Below are positions 1 through 11,680 of a stretch of 64,000 nucleotides of DNA, one piece after another. Position 1 is the stretch's first letter. Every line of letters starts with the position of its first letter. The DNA is taken from NCBI GenBank assembly GCA_907163375.1, contig CAJQUW010001113.1:186001-250000 (forward strand), in the 5' to 3' direction. The position numbers were made by a program, and so were the translations under genes. Origin of the DNA: Prostheceraeus crozeri (Eukaryota > Platyhelminthes > Polycladida > Euryleptidae). The notes under the pieces were generated by a model that was given only the letters and a program-made list of their open reading frames with translations, did no database searches and had not been told where the DNA came from.

Positions 1-149
1 CTGAAGAAAATGAAGCCGAACCGAGGCGGCGAGGAGCCACTGCCCCAATCGTCTCAAGAAAGTGAAGCCGAACCGAGGCGCTGAGGAACCACGGCCCAAT
101 CGTCTCAAGAAAGTGAAGCCGAACCGAGGCAGCGAGGAACCACGGCCCA

Positions 150-2615
150 ATCGTCTCAAGAAAATGAAGCCGAACCGAGGCAGCGAGGAACCACGGCCCA
201 ATCGTCTCAAGAAAATGAATCCGAACCGAAGCAGCGAGGAACCACTGCCCCAATCGTCTCAAGAAAGTGAAGCCGAACCGAGGCAGCAAGGAACCATGGC
301 CCAATCGTCTCAAGAAAGTGAAGCCGAACCGAGGCCGCGAGGAACCACTGCCCCAATCGTTTCAAAAAAATGAAGCCGAACCGAGGCGCCGAGGAACCGT
401 GGCCCAAATCGTCTCAAGAAAATGAAGCCGAACCGAGGCGCTGAGGAACCACGGCCCAATCGTCTCAAGAAAATGAAGCCGAACCGAGGCAGCGAGGAAC
501 CACTGCCCCAATCGTCTCAAGAAAATGAAGCCGAACCGAGGCGCTGAGGAACCAAGGCCCAATCGTCTCAAGAAAGTGAAGCCGAACCGAGGCAGCGAGG
601 AACCACTGCCCAAATCGTCTCAAGAAAATGAAGCCGAACCGAGGCGCCGAGGAACCACGGCCCATTCGTCTCAAGAAAATGAAGCCAAACCGAGGCGGTG
701 AGGAGCTACTGCCCCAATCGTCTTAAGAAAATGAAGCCGAACCGAGGCAGCGAGGAGCCACGGCCCAATCGTCTCAAGAAAGTGAAGCCTAACCGAGGCG
801 CCGAGGAACCACGGCCCCAATCGTCTCAAGAAAATTAAGCCGAACCGAGGCAGCGAGGAACCACTGCCCCAATCGTCTCAAGAAAGTGAAGGCGAACCGA
901 GGCAGCGAGGAACCACTGCACCAATCGTCTCAAGAAAGTGAAGCCGAACCGAGGCCGTGAGGAACCACTGCCCCAATCGTATCAAGAAAATGAAGCCGAA
1001 CCGAGGCAGCGAGGAACCACTGTCCCGATCGTCTCAAGAAAGTGAAGCCGAACCGAGGCGCCGAGCAACCACTGCCACAATCGTCTCAAGAAAGTGAAGC
1101 CGAACCGAGGCAGCGATGAACCACTTGCCCAATCGTCTCAAGAAAATGAAGCCGAACCGAGGCGCCGAGGAGCCACTGCCCCAATCGTCTGAAGAAATTG
1201 AAGCCGAACCGAGGCCGCGAGGAACCACTGCCACAATCGTCTCAAGAAAGTGAAGCCGAACCGAGGCGCCGAGGAACCACGGACCCAATTGTCTCAAGAA
1301 AGTGAAGCCGAACCGAGGCGGTGAGGAACCACGGCCCCAATCGTCTCATGAAAATTAAGGCGATACGGGGCGCTGAGGAACCGTGGCCCCAATCGTCTCA
1401 AGAAAATGAAGCCGAACCGAGGCAACGAGGAACCACTGCCCCAATCGTCTTAAGAAAGTGAAGCCGAACCGAGGCAGCGAGGAACAACGGCCCAATCGTC
1501 TCCTGAAAATGAAGCCGAACCGAGGCAGCGAGGAACCACTGCCACAATCGTCTGATGAAAACGAAGCCGAACCTACGCAGCGAGGAGCCACTGCCACAAT
1601 CGTCTCAAGAAAGTGAAGGCGAACCGAGGCGTTGAGGAGCCACTGCCCCAATCGTCTCAAGAAAGTGAAGCCGAACCGAGGCAGCGAGGAACCGCTGTCC
1701 CGATCGTCTCAAGAAAGTGAAGCTGAACCGAGGCAGCGAGGAACCACGGCCACAATCGTCTCAAGAAAATGAAGCCGAACCGAGGCAGCGAGGAACCACG
1801 GCCCAATCGTCTCAAGAAAATGAATCCGAACCGAAGCAGCGAGGAACCACTGCCCCAATCGTCTCAAGAAAGTGAAGCCGAACCGAGGCAGCAAGGAACC
1901 ATGGCCCAATCGTCTCAAGAAAGTGAAGCCGAACCGAGGCGGCGAGGAACGCTTGCCCCAATCGTTTCAAAAAAATGAAGCCGAACCGAGGCGCCGAGGA
2001 ACCGGGGCCCAAATCGTCTCAAGAAAATGAAGCCGAACCGAGGCAGCGAGGAACCACGGCCCCAATCGTCTCAAGAAAATGAAGCCGAACCGAAGCAGCG
2101 AGGAACCACTGCCCCAATCGTCTCAAGAAAATGAAGCCGAACCGAGGCGCTGAGGAACCACTCCCCAATCGTCTCAAGAAAGTGAAGCCGAACCGAGGCA
2201 GCGAGGAACCACTGCCCCAATCGTCTCAAGAAAATGAAGCCGAACCGAGGCGCCGAGGAACCACGGCCCATTCGTCTCAAGAAAATGAAGCCAAACCGAG
2301 GCGGTGAGGAGCTACTGCCCTAATCGTCTCATGAAAATGAAGCCGAACCGAGGCAGCGAGGAACCACGGCCCAATCGTCTCAAGAAAGTGAAGCCTAACC
2401 GAGGCGCCGAGGAACCACGGCCCAATCGTCTCAAGAAAATGAAGCCGAACCGAGGCAGCGAGGAACCACTGCCCCAATCGTCTCAAGAAAGTGAAGGCGA
2501 ACCGAGGCAGCGAGGAACCACTGCACCAATCGTCTCAAGAAAGTGAAGCCGAACCGAGGCCGTGAGGAACCACTGCCCCAATCGTATCAAGAAAATGAAG
2601 CCGAACCGAGGCAGC
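150..2615 (+). repeat. Higher-order repeat pair, period about 1.6 kb
   Basis: The runs at about 150-1,010 and 1,755-2,615 match monomer by monomer. Diagnostic variants recur in the same order: a monomer with ATGAATCCGAACCGAAGC (near 210 and 1,818), a GGCAGCAAGGAACCATGG monomer, a GAGGAGCTACTGCCC monomer, a GAAGCCTAACCGAGG monomer, and a TCGTATCAAG monomer. The offset is about 1,602-1,607 bp, or 31 monomers. A few monomers differ between the copies, so the duplication is recent but not fresh. Confidence 0.8.
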
Positions 2616-3306
2616 GAGGAACCACGGCCCAATCGTCTCAACAAAGTGAAGGCGAACCGAGGCAGCGAGGAACCACGGCCCAATCGTCTCAAGAAAGTGA
2701 AGCCGAACCGGGGCGGTGAGGAACCACTGCCCCAATCGTCTCATGAAAATGAAGCCGAACCGAGGCAGCGAGGAACCGCGGCCCCAATCGTCTCATGAAA
2801 ATGAAGACGAACCGAGGCAACGAGGAACCACGGCCCAATCGTCTCAAGAAAATGAAGGCGAAACGGGGCGCTGAGGAACCGTGGCCCCAATCGTCTCAAG
2901 AAAGTGAAGCCGAACCGAGGCAGCGAGGAACCACTGCCCCAATCGTTTCAAGAAAATGAAGCCGAAACGAGGCAACGAGGAACCACGGCCCTAATCGTCT
3001 CATGAAAATGAAGCCGAACCGAGGTGCCGAGGAACCACGGCCCATTCGTCTCAAGAAAATGAAGCCGAACCGAGGCAGCGAGGAACCACGGCCCAATCGT
3101 CTCAAGAAAATAAAGCCGAACCGAAGCACCGAGGAACCACTGCCCCAATCGTTTCAAAAAAATGAAGCCGAACCGAGGCGCCGAGGAACCACTGCCCCAA
3201 TCGTCTCAAGAAAATGAAGCCGAACCGAGGCAGCGAGGAGCCACTGCCCCAATCGTCTTAAGAAAATGAAGCCGAACCGAAGCAGCGAGGAACCACTGCC
3301 ACAATC

Positions 3307-6300
3307 GTGTCATGAAAATGAAGCCGAACCGAGGCGCCGAGGAACCACTGCCCCAATCGTCTCAAGAAAATGAAGCCGAACCGAGGCAGCGATGAACCAC
3401 TCCCCCAATCGTCTCAAGAAAATGAAGCCGAACCGAGGCGCTGAGGAACCACGGACCCAATCGTCTCAAGAAAGTGAAACCGAACCGAGGCGCTGAGGAA
3501 CCGCGGCCCCAATCGTCTCAAGAAAGTGAAGCCGAACCGAGGCGCCGAGGAACCACTGCCCAATCGTCTCAAGAAAGTGAAGCCGAACCGAGGCAGCGAG
3601 GAACCACTGTCCCGATCGTCTCAAGAAAGTGAAGCCGAACCGAGGCGCCCAGCAACCACGGCCCAATCGTCTCAAGAAAGTGAAGCCGAACCGAGGCACC
3701 GAGGAACCACGGACCCAATCGTCTCAAGAAAGTGAAGCCGAACCGAGGCAGCGAGCAGCCACTGCCCCAATCGTCTGAAGAAAATGACGCCGAACCGAGG
3801 CGCTGAGGAACCGCGTTCCCAATCGTCTTAAGAAAGTGAAGCCGAACCGAGGCAGCGAGGAACCACGGCCCCAATCGTCTCAAGAAAACGAAGCCGAACC
3901 GAGGCGGTGAGGAACCACGGCCCAATCGTCTCATGAAAATGAAGGCGAACCGAGGCGGTGAGGAACCACTGCCCCAATCGTCTTAAGAAAGTGAAGCCGA
4001 ACCGAGGCAGCGAGGAACCACTGCCCCAATCGTCTCAAGAAAGTGAAGCCGAACCGAGGCGCTGAGGAACCACGGCCCCAATCGTCTCAAGAAAATGAAG
4101 CCGAACCGAGGCAACGAGGAACCACTGCCCCAATCGTCTTAAGAAAGTGAAGCCGAACCGAGGCGGTGAGGAGCCACTGCACCAATCGTCTTAAGAAAGT
4201 GAAGCCGAACCGAGGCAGCGAGGAACCACTGCCCCAATCGTTTCAAAAAAATGAAGCCGAACCGAGGCGCTGAGGAACCACAGTTCAATCGTCTCAAGAA
4301 AGTGAAGCCCAACCGAGGCAGCGAGGAACCATGGCCCAATCGTCTCAAGAAAGTGAAGCCGAACCGAGGCAGAAAGGAACCATGGCCCAATCGTCTCAAG
4401 AAAGTGAAGCCGAACCGAGGCGGCGAGGAACCACTGCCCCAATCGTTTCAAAAAAATGAAGCCGAACCGAGGCGCCGAGGAACCGTGGCCCAAATCGTCT
4501 CAAGAAAATGAAGCCGAACCTAGGCAGCGAGGAACCACGGCCCAATCGTCTCAAGAAAATGAAGCCGAACCGAGGCAGCGAGGAACCACTGCCCCAATCG
4601 TCTTAAGAAAGTGAAGCCGAACCGAGGCAGCGAGGAACCACGGCCCCAATCGTCTCAAGAAAATGAAGCCGAACCGAAGCAGCGAGGAACCGCGGCCCCA
4701 ATCGTCTCATGAAAATGAAGGCGAACCGAAGCGCTGAGGAACCGTGGCCCCAATCGTCTCAAGAAAATGAAGCCGAACCGAGGCGGTGAGGAACCACTGC
4801 CCCAATCGTCTTAAGAAAGTGAAGCCGAACCGAGGCAGCGAGGAGCCACTGCCCCAATCGTCTCCTGAAAATTAAGCCGAACCGAGGCAGCGAGGAACCA
4901 CTGCCTCAATCGTCTCAAGAAAGTGAAGCCGAACCGAGGCGTTGAGGAGCCACTGCCCCGATCGTCTCATGAAAATGAAGCCGAACCGAGGCGCTGAGGA
5001 ACCGCGGCCCCAATCGTCTCAAGAAAGTGAAGCCGAACCCAGGCAGCGAGAAACCACTGCCCTAATCGTTTCAAGAAAATGAAGCCGAACCGAGGCGCCG
5101 AGGAACCACGGCCCATTCGTCTCAAGAAAATGTGCCGAACCGAGGCAGCGAGGAACCACGGCCCCAATCGTCTCAAGAAAATGAAGCCGAACCGAAGCAC
5201 CGAGGAACCACTGCTGCAATCGTTTCAAAAAAATGAAGCCGAACCGAGGCGCCGAGGAAACACTGCCCCAATCGACTCAAGAAAATTAAGCCGAACCGAG
5301 GCAGCGAGGAACCACTGCCCCAATCGTCTTAAGAAAATGAAGCCGAACCGAAGCAGCGAGGAACCACTGCCACAATCGTGTCATGAAAATGAAGCCGAAC
5401 CGAGGCGCCGAGGAACCACTGCCCCAATCGTCTCAAGAAAATGAAGCCGAACCGAGGCAGCGATGAACCACTCCCCCAATCGTCTCAAGAAAATGAAGCC
5501 GAACCGAGGCGCCGAGGAACCACTGCCCCATTCGTCTCAAGAAAATGAAGACGAACCGAGGCGCTGAGGAACCACGGACCCAATCGTCTCAAGAAAGTGA
5601 AACCGAACCGAGGCGCTGAGGAACCACTGCCCCAATCGTCTCAAGAAAGTGAAGCCGAACCGAGGCGCCGAGGAACCACTGCCCAATCGTCTCAAGAAAG
5701 TGAAGCCGAACCGAGGCAGCGAGGAACCACTGTCCCGATCGTCTCAAGAAAGTGAAGCCGAACCGAGGCGCCCAGCAACCACGGCCCAATCGTCTCAAGA
5801 AAGTGAAGCCGAACCGAGGCACCGAGGAACCACGGACCCAATCGTCTCAAGAAAGTGAAGCCGAACCGAGGCAGCGAGCAGCCACTGCCCCAATCGTCTG
5901 AAGAAAATGACGCCGAACCGAGGCGCTGAGGAACCGCGGCCCCAATCGTCTTAAGAAAGTGAAGCCGAACCGAGGCAGCGAGGAACCACGGCCCCAATCG
6001 TCTCAAGAAAATGAAGCTGAACCGAGGCGGTGAGGAACCACGGCCCAATCGTCTCATGAAAATGAAGGCGAACCGAGGCAGCGAGGAACCACTGCCCCAA
6101 TCGTCTTAAGAAAGTGAAGCCGAACCGAGGCAGCGAGGAACCACTGCCCCAATCGTCTCAAGAAAGTGAAGCCGAACCGAGGCAGCGAGGAACCACTGCC
6201 CCAATCGTCTCAAGAAAATGAAGCCGAACCGAGGCAACGAGGAAACACTGCCCCAATCGTCTTAAGAAAGTGAAGCCGAACCGAGGCGGTGAGGAGCCAC

Positions 6301-9300
6301 TGCACCAATCGTCTTAAGAAAGTGAAGCCGAACCGAGGCAGCGAGGAACCACTGCCCCAATCGTTTCAAAAAAATGAAGCCGAACCGAGGCGCTGAGGAA
6401 CCACAGTTCAATCGTCTCAAGAAAGTGAAGCAGAACGGAGGCAGCGAGGAACCATGGCCCAATCGTCTCAAGAAAGTGAAGCCGAACCGAGGCGGTGAGG
6501 AGCCACTGCCCCAATCGTCTTAAGAAAGTGAAGCCGAACCGAGGCGGCGAGGAACCACTGCCCCAATCGTTTCAAAAAAATGAAGCCGAACCGAGGCGCC
6601 GAGGAACCGTGGCCCAAATCGTCTCAAGAAAATGAAGCCGAACCTAGGCAGCGAGGAACCACGGCCCCAATCGTCTCAAGAAAATGAAGCCGAACCGAGG
6701 CAGCGAGGAACCACTGCCCCAATCGTCTTAAGAAAGTGAAGCCGAACCGAGGCAGCGATGAACCACTGCCCCAATCGTCTCAAGAAAATGAAGCCGAACC
6801 GAAGCAGCGAGGAACCGCGGCCCCAATCGTCTCATGAAAATGAAGCCGAACCGAAGCGCTGAGGAACCGTGGCCCCAATCGTCTCAAGAAAATGAAGCCG
6901 AACCGAGGCAACGAGGAACCACTGCCCCAATCGTCTTAAGAAAGTGAAGCCGAACCGAGGCAGCGAGGAGCCACTGCCCCAATCGTCTCCTGAAAATTAA
7001 GCCGAACCGAGGCAGCGAGGAACCACTGCCTCAATCGTCTCAAGAAAGTGAAGGCGAACCGAGGCGTTGAGGAGCCACTGCCCCGATCGTCTCATGAAAA
7101 TGAAGCCGAACCGAGGCAGCGAGGAACCACTGCCCCAATCGTCTAAAGAAAGTGAAGGCGAACCGAGGCAGCGAGGAACCACTGCACCAAACGTCTCAAG
7201 AAAATGAAGCCGAACCGAGGCGCCGAGGAACCACGGCCCATTCGTCTCAAGAAAATGTGCCGAACCGAGGCAGCGAGGAACCACGGCCCCAATCGTCTCA
7301 AGAAAATGAAGCCGAACCGAAGCACCGAGGAACCACTGCCCCAATCGTTTCAAAAAAATGAAGCCGAACCGAGGCGCCGAGGAACCACTGCCCCAATCGA
7401 CTCAAGAAAATGAAGCCGAACCGAGGCAGCGAGGAGCCACTGCCCCAATCGTCTTAAGAAAATGAAGCCGAACCGAAGCAGCGAGGAAATACTGCCACAA
7501 TCGTGTCATGAAAATGAAGCCGAACCGAAGCGCCGAGGAACCACTGCCCCAATCGTCTCAAGAAAATGAAGCCGAACCTAGGCAGCGAGGAGCCACGGCC
7601 CAATCGTCTCAAGAAAATGAAGCCGAACCGAGGCGCCGAGGAACCACTGCCCCAATCGTCTCAAGAAAATGAAGCCGAACCGAGGCGCTGAGGAACCACG
7701 GACCCAATCGTCTCAAGAAAGTGAAACCGAACCGAGGCGCTGAGGAACCACTGCCCCAATCGTCTCAAGAAAGTGAAGCCGAACCGAGGCGCCGAGGAAC
7801 CACTGCCCAATCGTCTCAAGAAAGTGAAGCCGAACCGAGGCGGTACGGAACCACTGTCCCAATCGTCTCAAGAAAGTGAAGCCGAACCGAGGCGCCGAGG
7901 AACCACTGCCACAATCGTCTCAAAAAAGTGAAACCGAACCGAGGCGCCGAGGAACCACGGACCCAATCGTCTCAAGAAAGTATGGCCGAACCGAGGCAGC
8001 GAGGAGCCACTGCCCCAATCGTCTGAAGAAAATGACGCCGAACCGAGGCGCTGAGGAACCGCGGCCCCAATCGTCTCAAGAAAGTGAAGCCGAACCGAGG
8101 CAGCGAGGAACCACGGCCCCAATCGTCTCAAGAAAATGAAGCCGAACCGAGGCAGCGAGGAACCACTCCCCCAATCGTCTCAAGAAAATGAAGCCGAACC
8201 GAGGCAGCGAGGAACCACTGCCCCAATCGTCTCATGAAAATGAAGGCGAACCGAGGCGCCGAGGAACCACTGCCCCAATCGTCTCAAGAAAATGAAGGCG
8301 AACCGGGGCGCTGAGGAACCGTGGCCCCAATCGTCTTAAGAAAGTGAAGCCGAACCGAGGCAGCGAGGAGCCACTGCCTCAATCGTCTCAAGAAAGTGAA
8401 GGCGAACCGAAGCAGCGAGGAACCACGGCCCAATCGTCTCAAGAAAGTGAAGGCGAACCGAGGCAGCGAGGAACCACTGCCCCAATCGTCTCAAGAAAAC
8501 GAAACTGAACCGAGGCAGCGAGGAGCCACTGCCCCAATCGTCTCAAGAAAGTGAAGCCCAACCGAGGCGGCGAGGAACCACTGCCCCAATCGTTTCAAAA
8601 AAATGAAGCCGAACCGAGGCGCCGAGGAACCGTGGCTCAAATCGTCTCAAGAAAATGAAGCCGAACCTAGGCAGCGAGGAACCACGGCCCCAATCGTCTC
8701 AAGAAAATGAAGCCGAACCGAGGCAGCGAGGAACCACTGCCCCAATCGTCTTAAGAAAGTGAAGCCGAACCGAGGCAGCGATGAACCACTGCCCCAATCG
8801 TCTCAAGAAAATGAAGCCGAACCGAAGCAGCGAGGAACCGCGGCCCCAATCGTCCCATGAAAATGAAGCCGAACCGAAGCGCTGAGGAACCGTGGCCCCA
8901 ATCGTCTCAAGAAAATGAAGCCGAACCGAGGCAACGAGGAACCACTGCCCCAATCGTCTTAAGAAAGTGAAGCCGAACCGAGGCAGCGAGGAGCCACTGC
9001 CCCAATCGTCTCCTGAAAATTAAGCCGAACCGAGGCAGCGAGGAACCACTGCGTCAATCGTCTCAAGAAAGTGAAGCCGAACCGAGGCGTTGAGGAGCCA
9101 CTGCCCCGATCGTCTCATGAAAATGAAGCCGAACCGAGGCGCTGAGGAACCGCGGCCCCAATCGTCTCAAGAAAGTGAAGCCGAACCGAGGCAGCGAGAA
9201 ACCACTGCCCCAATCGTTTCAAGAAAATGAAGCCGAACCGAGGCGCCGAGGAACCACGGCCCATTCGTCTCAAGAAAATGTGCCGAACCGAGGCAGCGAG

Positions 9301-11680
9301 GAACCACGGCCCCAATCGTCTCAAGAAAATGAAGCCGAACCGAAGCACCGAGGAACCACTGCCCCAATCGTTTCAAAAAAATGAAGCCGAACCGAGGCGC
9401 CGAGGAACCACTGCCCCAATCGACTCAAGAAAATGAAGCCGAACCGAGGCAGCGAGGAGCCACTGCCCCAATCGTCTTAAGAAAATGAAGCCGAACCGAA
9501 GCAGCGAGGAAATACTGCCACAATCGTGTCATGAAAATGAAGCCGAACACAGGCGCTGAGGACCACGGCCCAATCGTCTCAAGAAAATGAAGCCGAACCG
9601 AAGCACCGAGAAACCACTGCCCCAATCGTTTCAAAAAAATGAAGCCGAACCGAGGCGCCGAGGAACCACGGACCCAATCGTCTCAAGAAAATGAAGCCGA
9701 ACCGAGGCGCTGAGGAACCACGGACCCAATCGTCTCAAGAAAGTGAAACCGAACCGAGGCGCTGACGAACCACTGCCCCAATCGTCTCAAGAAAGTGAAA
9801 CCGAACCGAGGCGCCGAGGAACCACTGCCCAATCGTCTCAAGAAAGTGAAACCGAACCGAGGCGCCGAGGAACCACGGACCCAATCGTCTCAAGAAAGTA
9901 TGGCCGAACCGAGGCAGCGAGGAGCCACTGCCCCAATCGTCTGAAGAAAATGACGCCGAACCGAGGCGCTGAGGAACCGCGGCCCCAATCGTCTCAAGAA
10001 AGTGAAGCCGAACCGAGGCGCTGAGGAACCACTGCCCCAATCGTCTCAAGAAAATGAAGCCGAACCGAGGCAGCGAGGAACCACTCCCCCAATCGTCTCA
10101 AGAAAATGAAGCCGAACCGAGGCAGCGAGGAACCACTGCCCCAATCGTCTCATGAAAATGAAGGCGAACCGAGGCGCCGAGGAACCACTGCCCCAATCGT
10201 CTCAAGAAAATGAAGCCGAACCGGGGCGCTGAGGAACCGTGGCCCCAATCGTCTTAAGAAAGTGAAGCCGAACGAGGCAGCGAGGGCAGCGAGGAAACAC
10301 TCGAACGAGGCAGCGAGGAACCACTGCCCAATCGTCTCAAGAAAGTGAAGCGAACCGAGGCAGCGAGGAGCACTGCCCAATCGTCTCAAGAAAGTGAAGG
10401 TGAACCGAAGCAGCTGAGGAACCACGGCCCAATCGTCTCAAGAAAGTGAAGGCGAACCGAGGCAGCGAGGAACACTGCCCAATCGTCTCAAGAAAATTAA
10501 GCCGAACCAAGGCAGCGAGGAACCACAGCCTCAATCGTCTTATGAAAATGAAGCCGAACCGAGGCGGTGAGGAACTACTGCCCCAATCGTCTCAATAAAA
10601 TGAAGGCGAACCGAGGCAGCGAGGAACCACTGCCCCAATCGTCTCAAGAAAATGAAGGCGAACCGAGGCAGCGAGGAACCACGGCCTCAATCGTCTCAAG
10701 AAAATGAAGCCGAACCGAGGCGCCGAGGAACCACTGCCCCAATCGTCTCAAGAAAACGAAGCCGAACCGAGGCAGCGAGGAGCCACTGCCCCAATCGTCT
10801 TAAGAAAGTGAAGCCCAACCGAGGCGGTGAGGAACCACGGCCCAATCGTCTCAAGAAAATTAAGCCGAACCGAGGCGCTGAGGAACCATGGCCCAATCGT
10901 CTCAAGAAAATGAAGCCGAACCGAGGCAGCGAGGAACCGCGGCCCCAATCGTCTCAAGAAAATGAAGCCGAACCGAGGCGCCGAGGAACCATTGCCCCAA
11001 TCGTCTCATGAAAATGAAGCCGAACCGAGGCAGCGAGGAACCACGGCCCAATCGTCTCAAGAAAATGAAGCCGAACCGAGGCAGCGAGGAACCACTGCCC
11101 CAATCGTCTCAAGAAAATGAAGCCGAACCGAGGCAGCGAGGAACCGCGGCCCCAATCGTCTCATGAAAATGAAGGCGAACTGAGTAGCCGAGGAACCACG
11201 GCCCAATCGTCTCAAGAAAATGAAGCCGAACCGAAGCAGCGAGGAACCGCGGTCCCAATCGCCTCAAGAAAATGATGCCGAACGAACCGAGGCAGCGAGG
11301 AACAACGGCCCCAATCGTCTCAAGAAAATGGAGCCGAACCGAGGCAGCGAGGAACCCAGGCCCCAATCGTCTCAAGAAAGTGAAGCCGAACCGAGGCAGC
11401 GAGAAACCACTGCCCCAATCGTTTCAAGAAAATGAAGCCGAACCGAGGCGGCGAGGAACCACGGCCCCAATCGTCTCAAGAAAGTGAAGCCGAACCGAGG
11501 CAGCGATGAACCACTGCACCAATCGTCTCATGAAAATGAAGCCGAACCGAGGCGGTGAGGAACCACTGCCCCAATCGTCTCAAGAAAGTGAAGCCGAACC
11601 GAGGCAGCGAGGAACCACTGCCCCAATCGTCTTAAGAAAGTGAAGCCGAACCGAGGCAGCGAGGAACCACTGCCCAATCG
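3307..11680 (+). repeat. Higher-order repeat, period about 2.0-2.15 kb, four copies
   Basis: Rare marker monomers recur at a regular long period. A TCGTGTCATG marker lies near 3,307, 5,388, 7,503, 9,526 and (as TCGTGTCCATG) 11,680, giving steps of about 2,081, 2,115, 2,023 and 2,154 bp. An ATGTGCCGAACC marker (monomer short by three bases) lies at 5,131, 7,256 and 9,279. An ATGACGCCGAACC marker lies at 3,785, 5,908, 8,033 and 9,951. The steps differ by whole monomers, as expected from unequal exchange inside a ~41-monomer unit. The same markers appear again further right (for example near 14,864, 16,717, 22,849 and 25,609), so the unit probably spans most of the array. Confidence 0.8.
11221..11345 (+). 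repeat. Derived satellite subfamily block with 4-bp insertion
   Basis: Distinct monomer cluster: one monomer has ATCGCCTCAAG in place of ATCGTCTCAAG, followed by ATGATGCCGAACGAACCGAG, in which GAAC is duplicated (55-56-bp monomer), then AACAACGGCCCC and AAAATGGAGCC. The same cluster recurs at about 20,246-20,375, 24,330-24,450, 24,641-24,760 and 24,780-24,850, with corrupted versions near 18,960-19,040 and 27,715-27,890. It marks a separate higher-order lineage in the right half of the array. Confidence 0.8.

Noticed and set aside
62-373. Repeated MKPNRGSEEPRPNRLKK-type peptides as small repeat proteins
   Set aside because: The 51-bp monomer is 17 codons without a stop, so such frames appear on both strands all along the array and break wherever a 52-bp monomer occurs.
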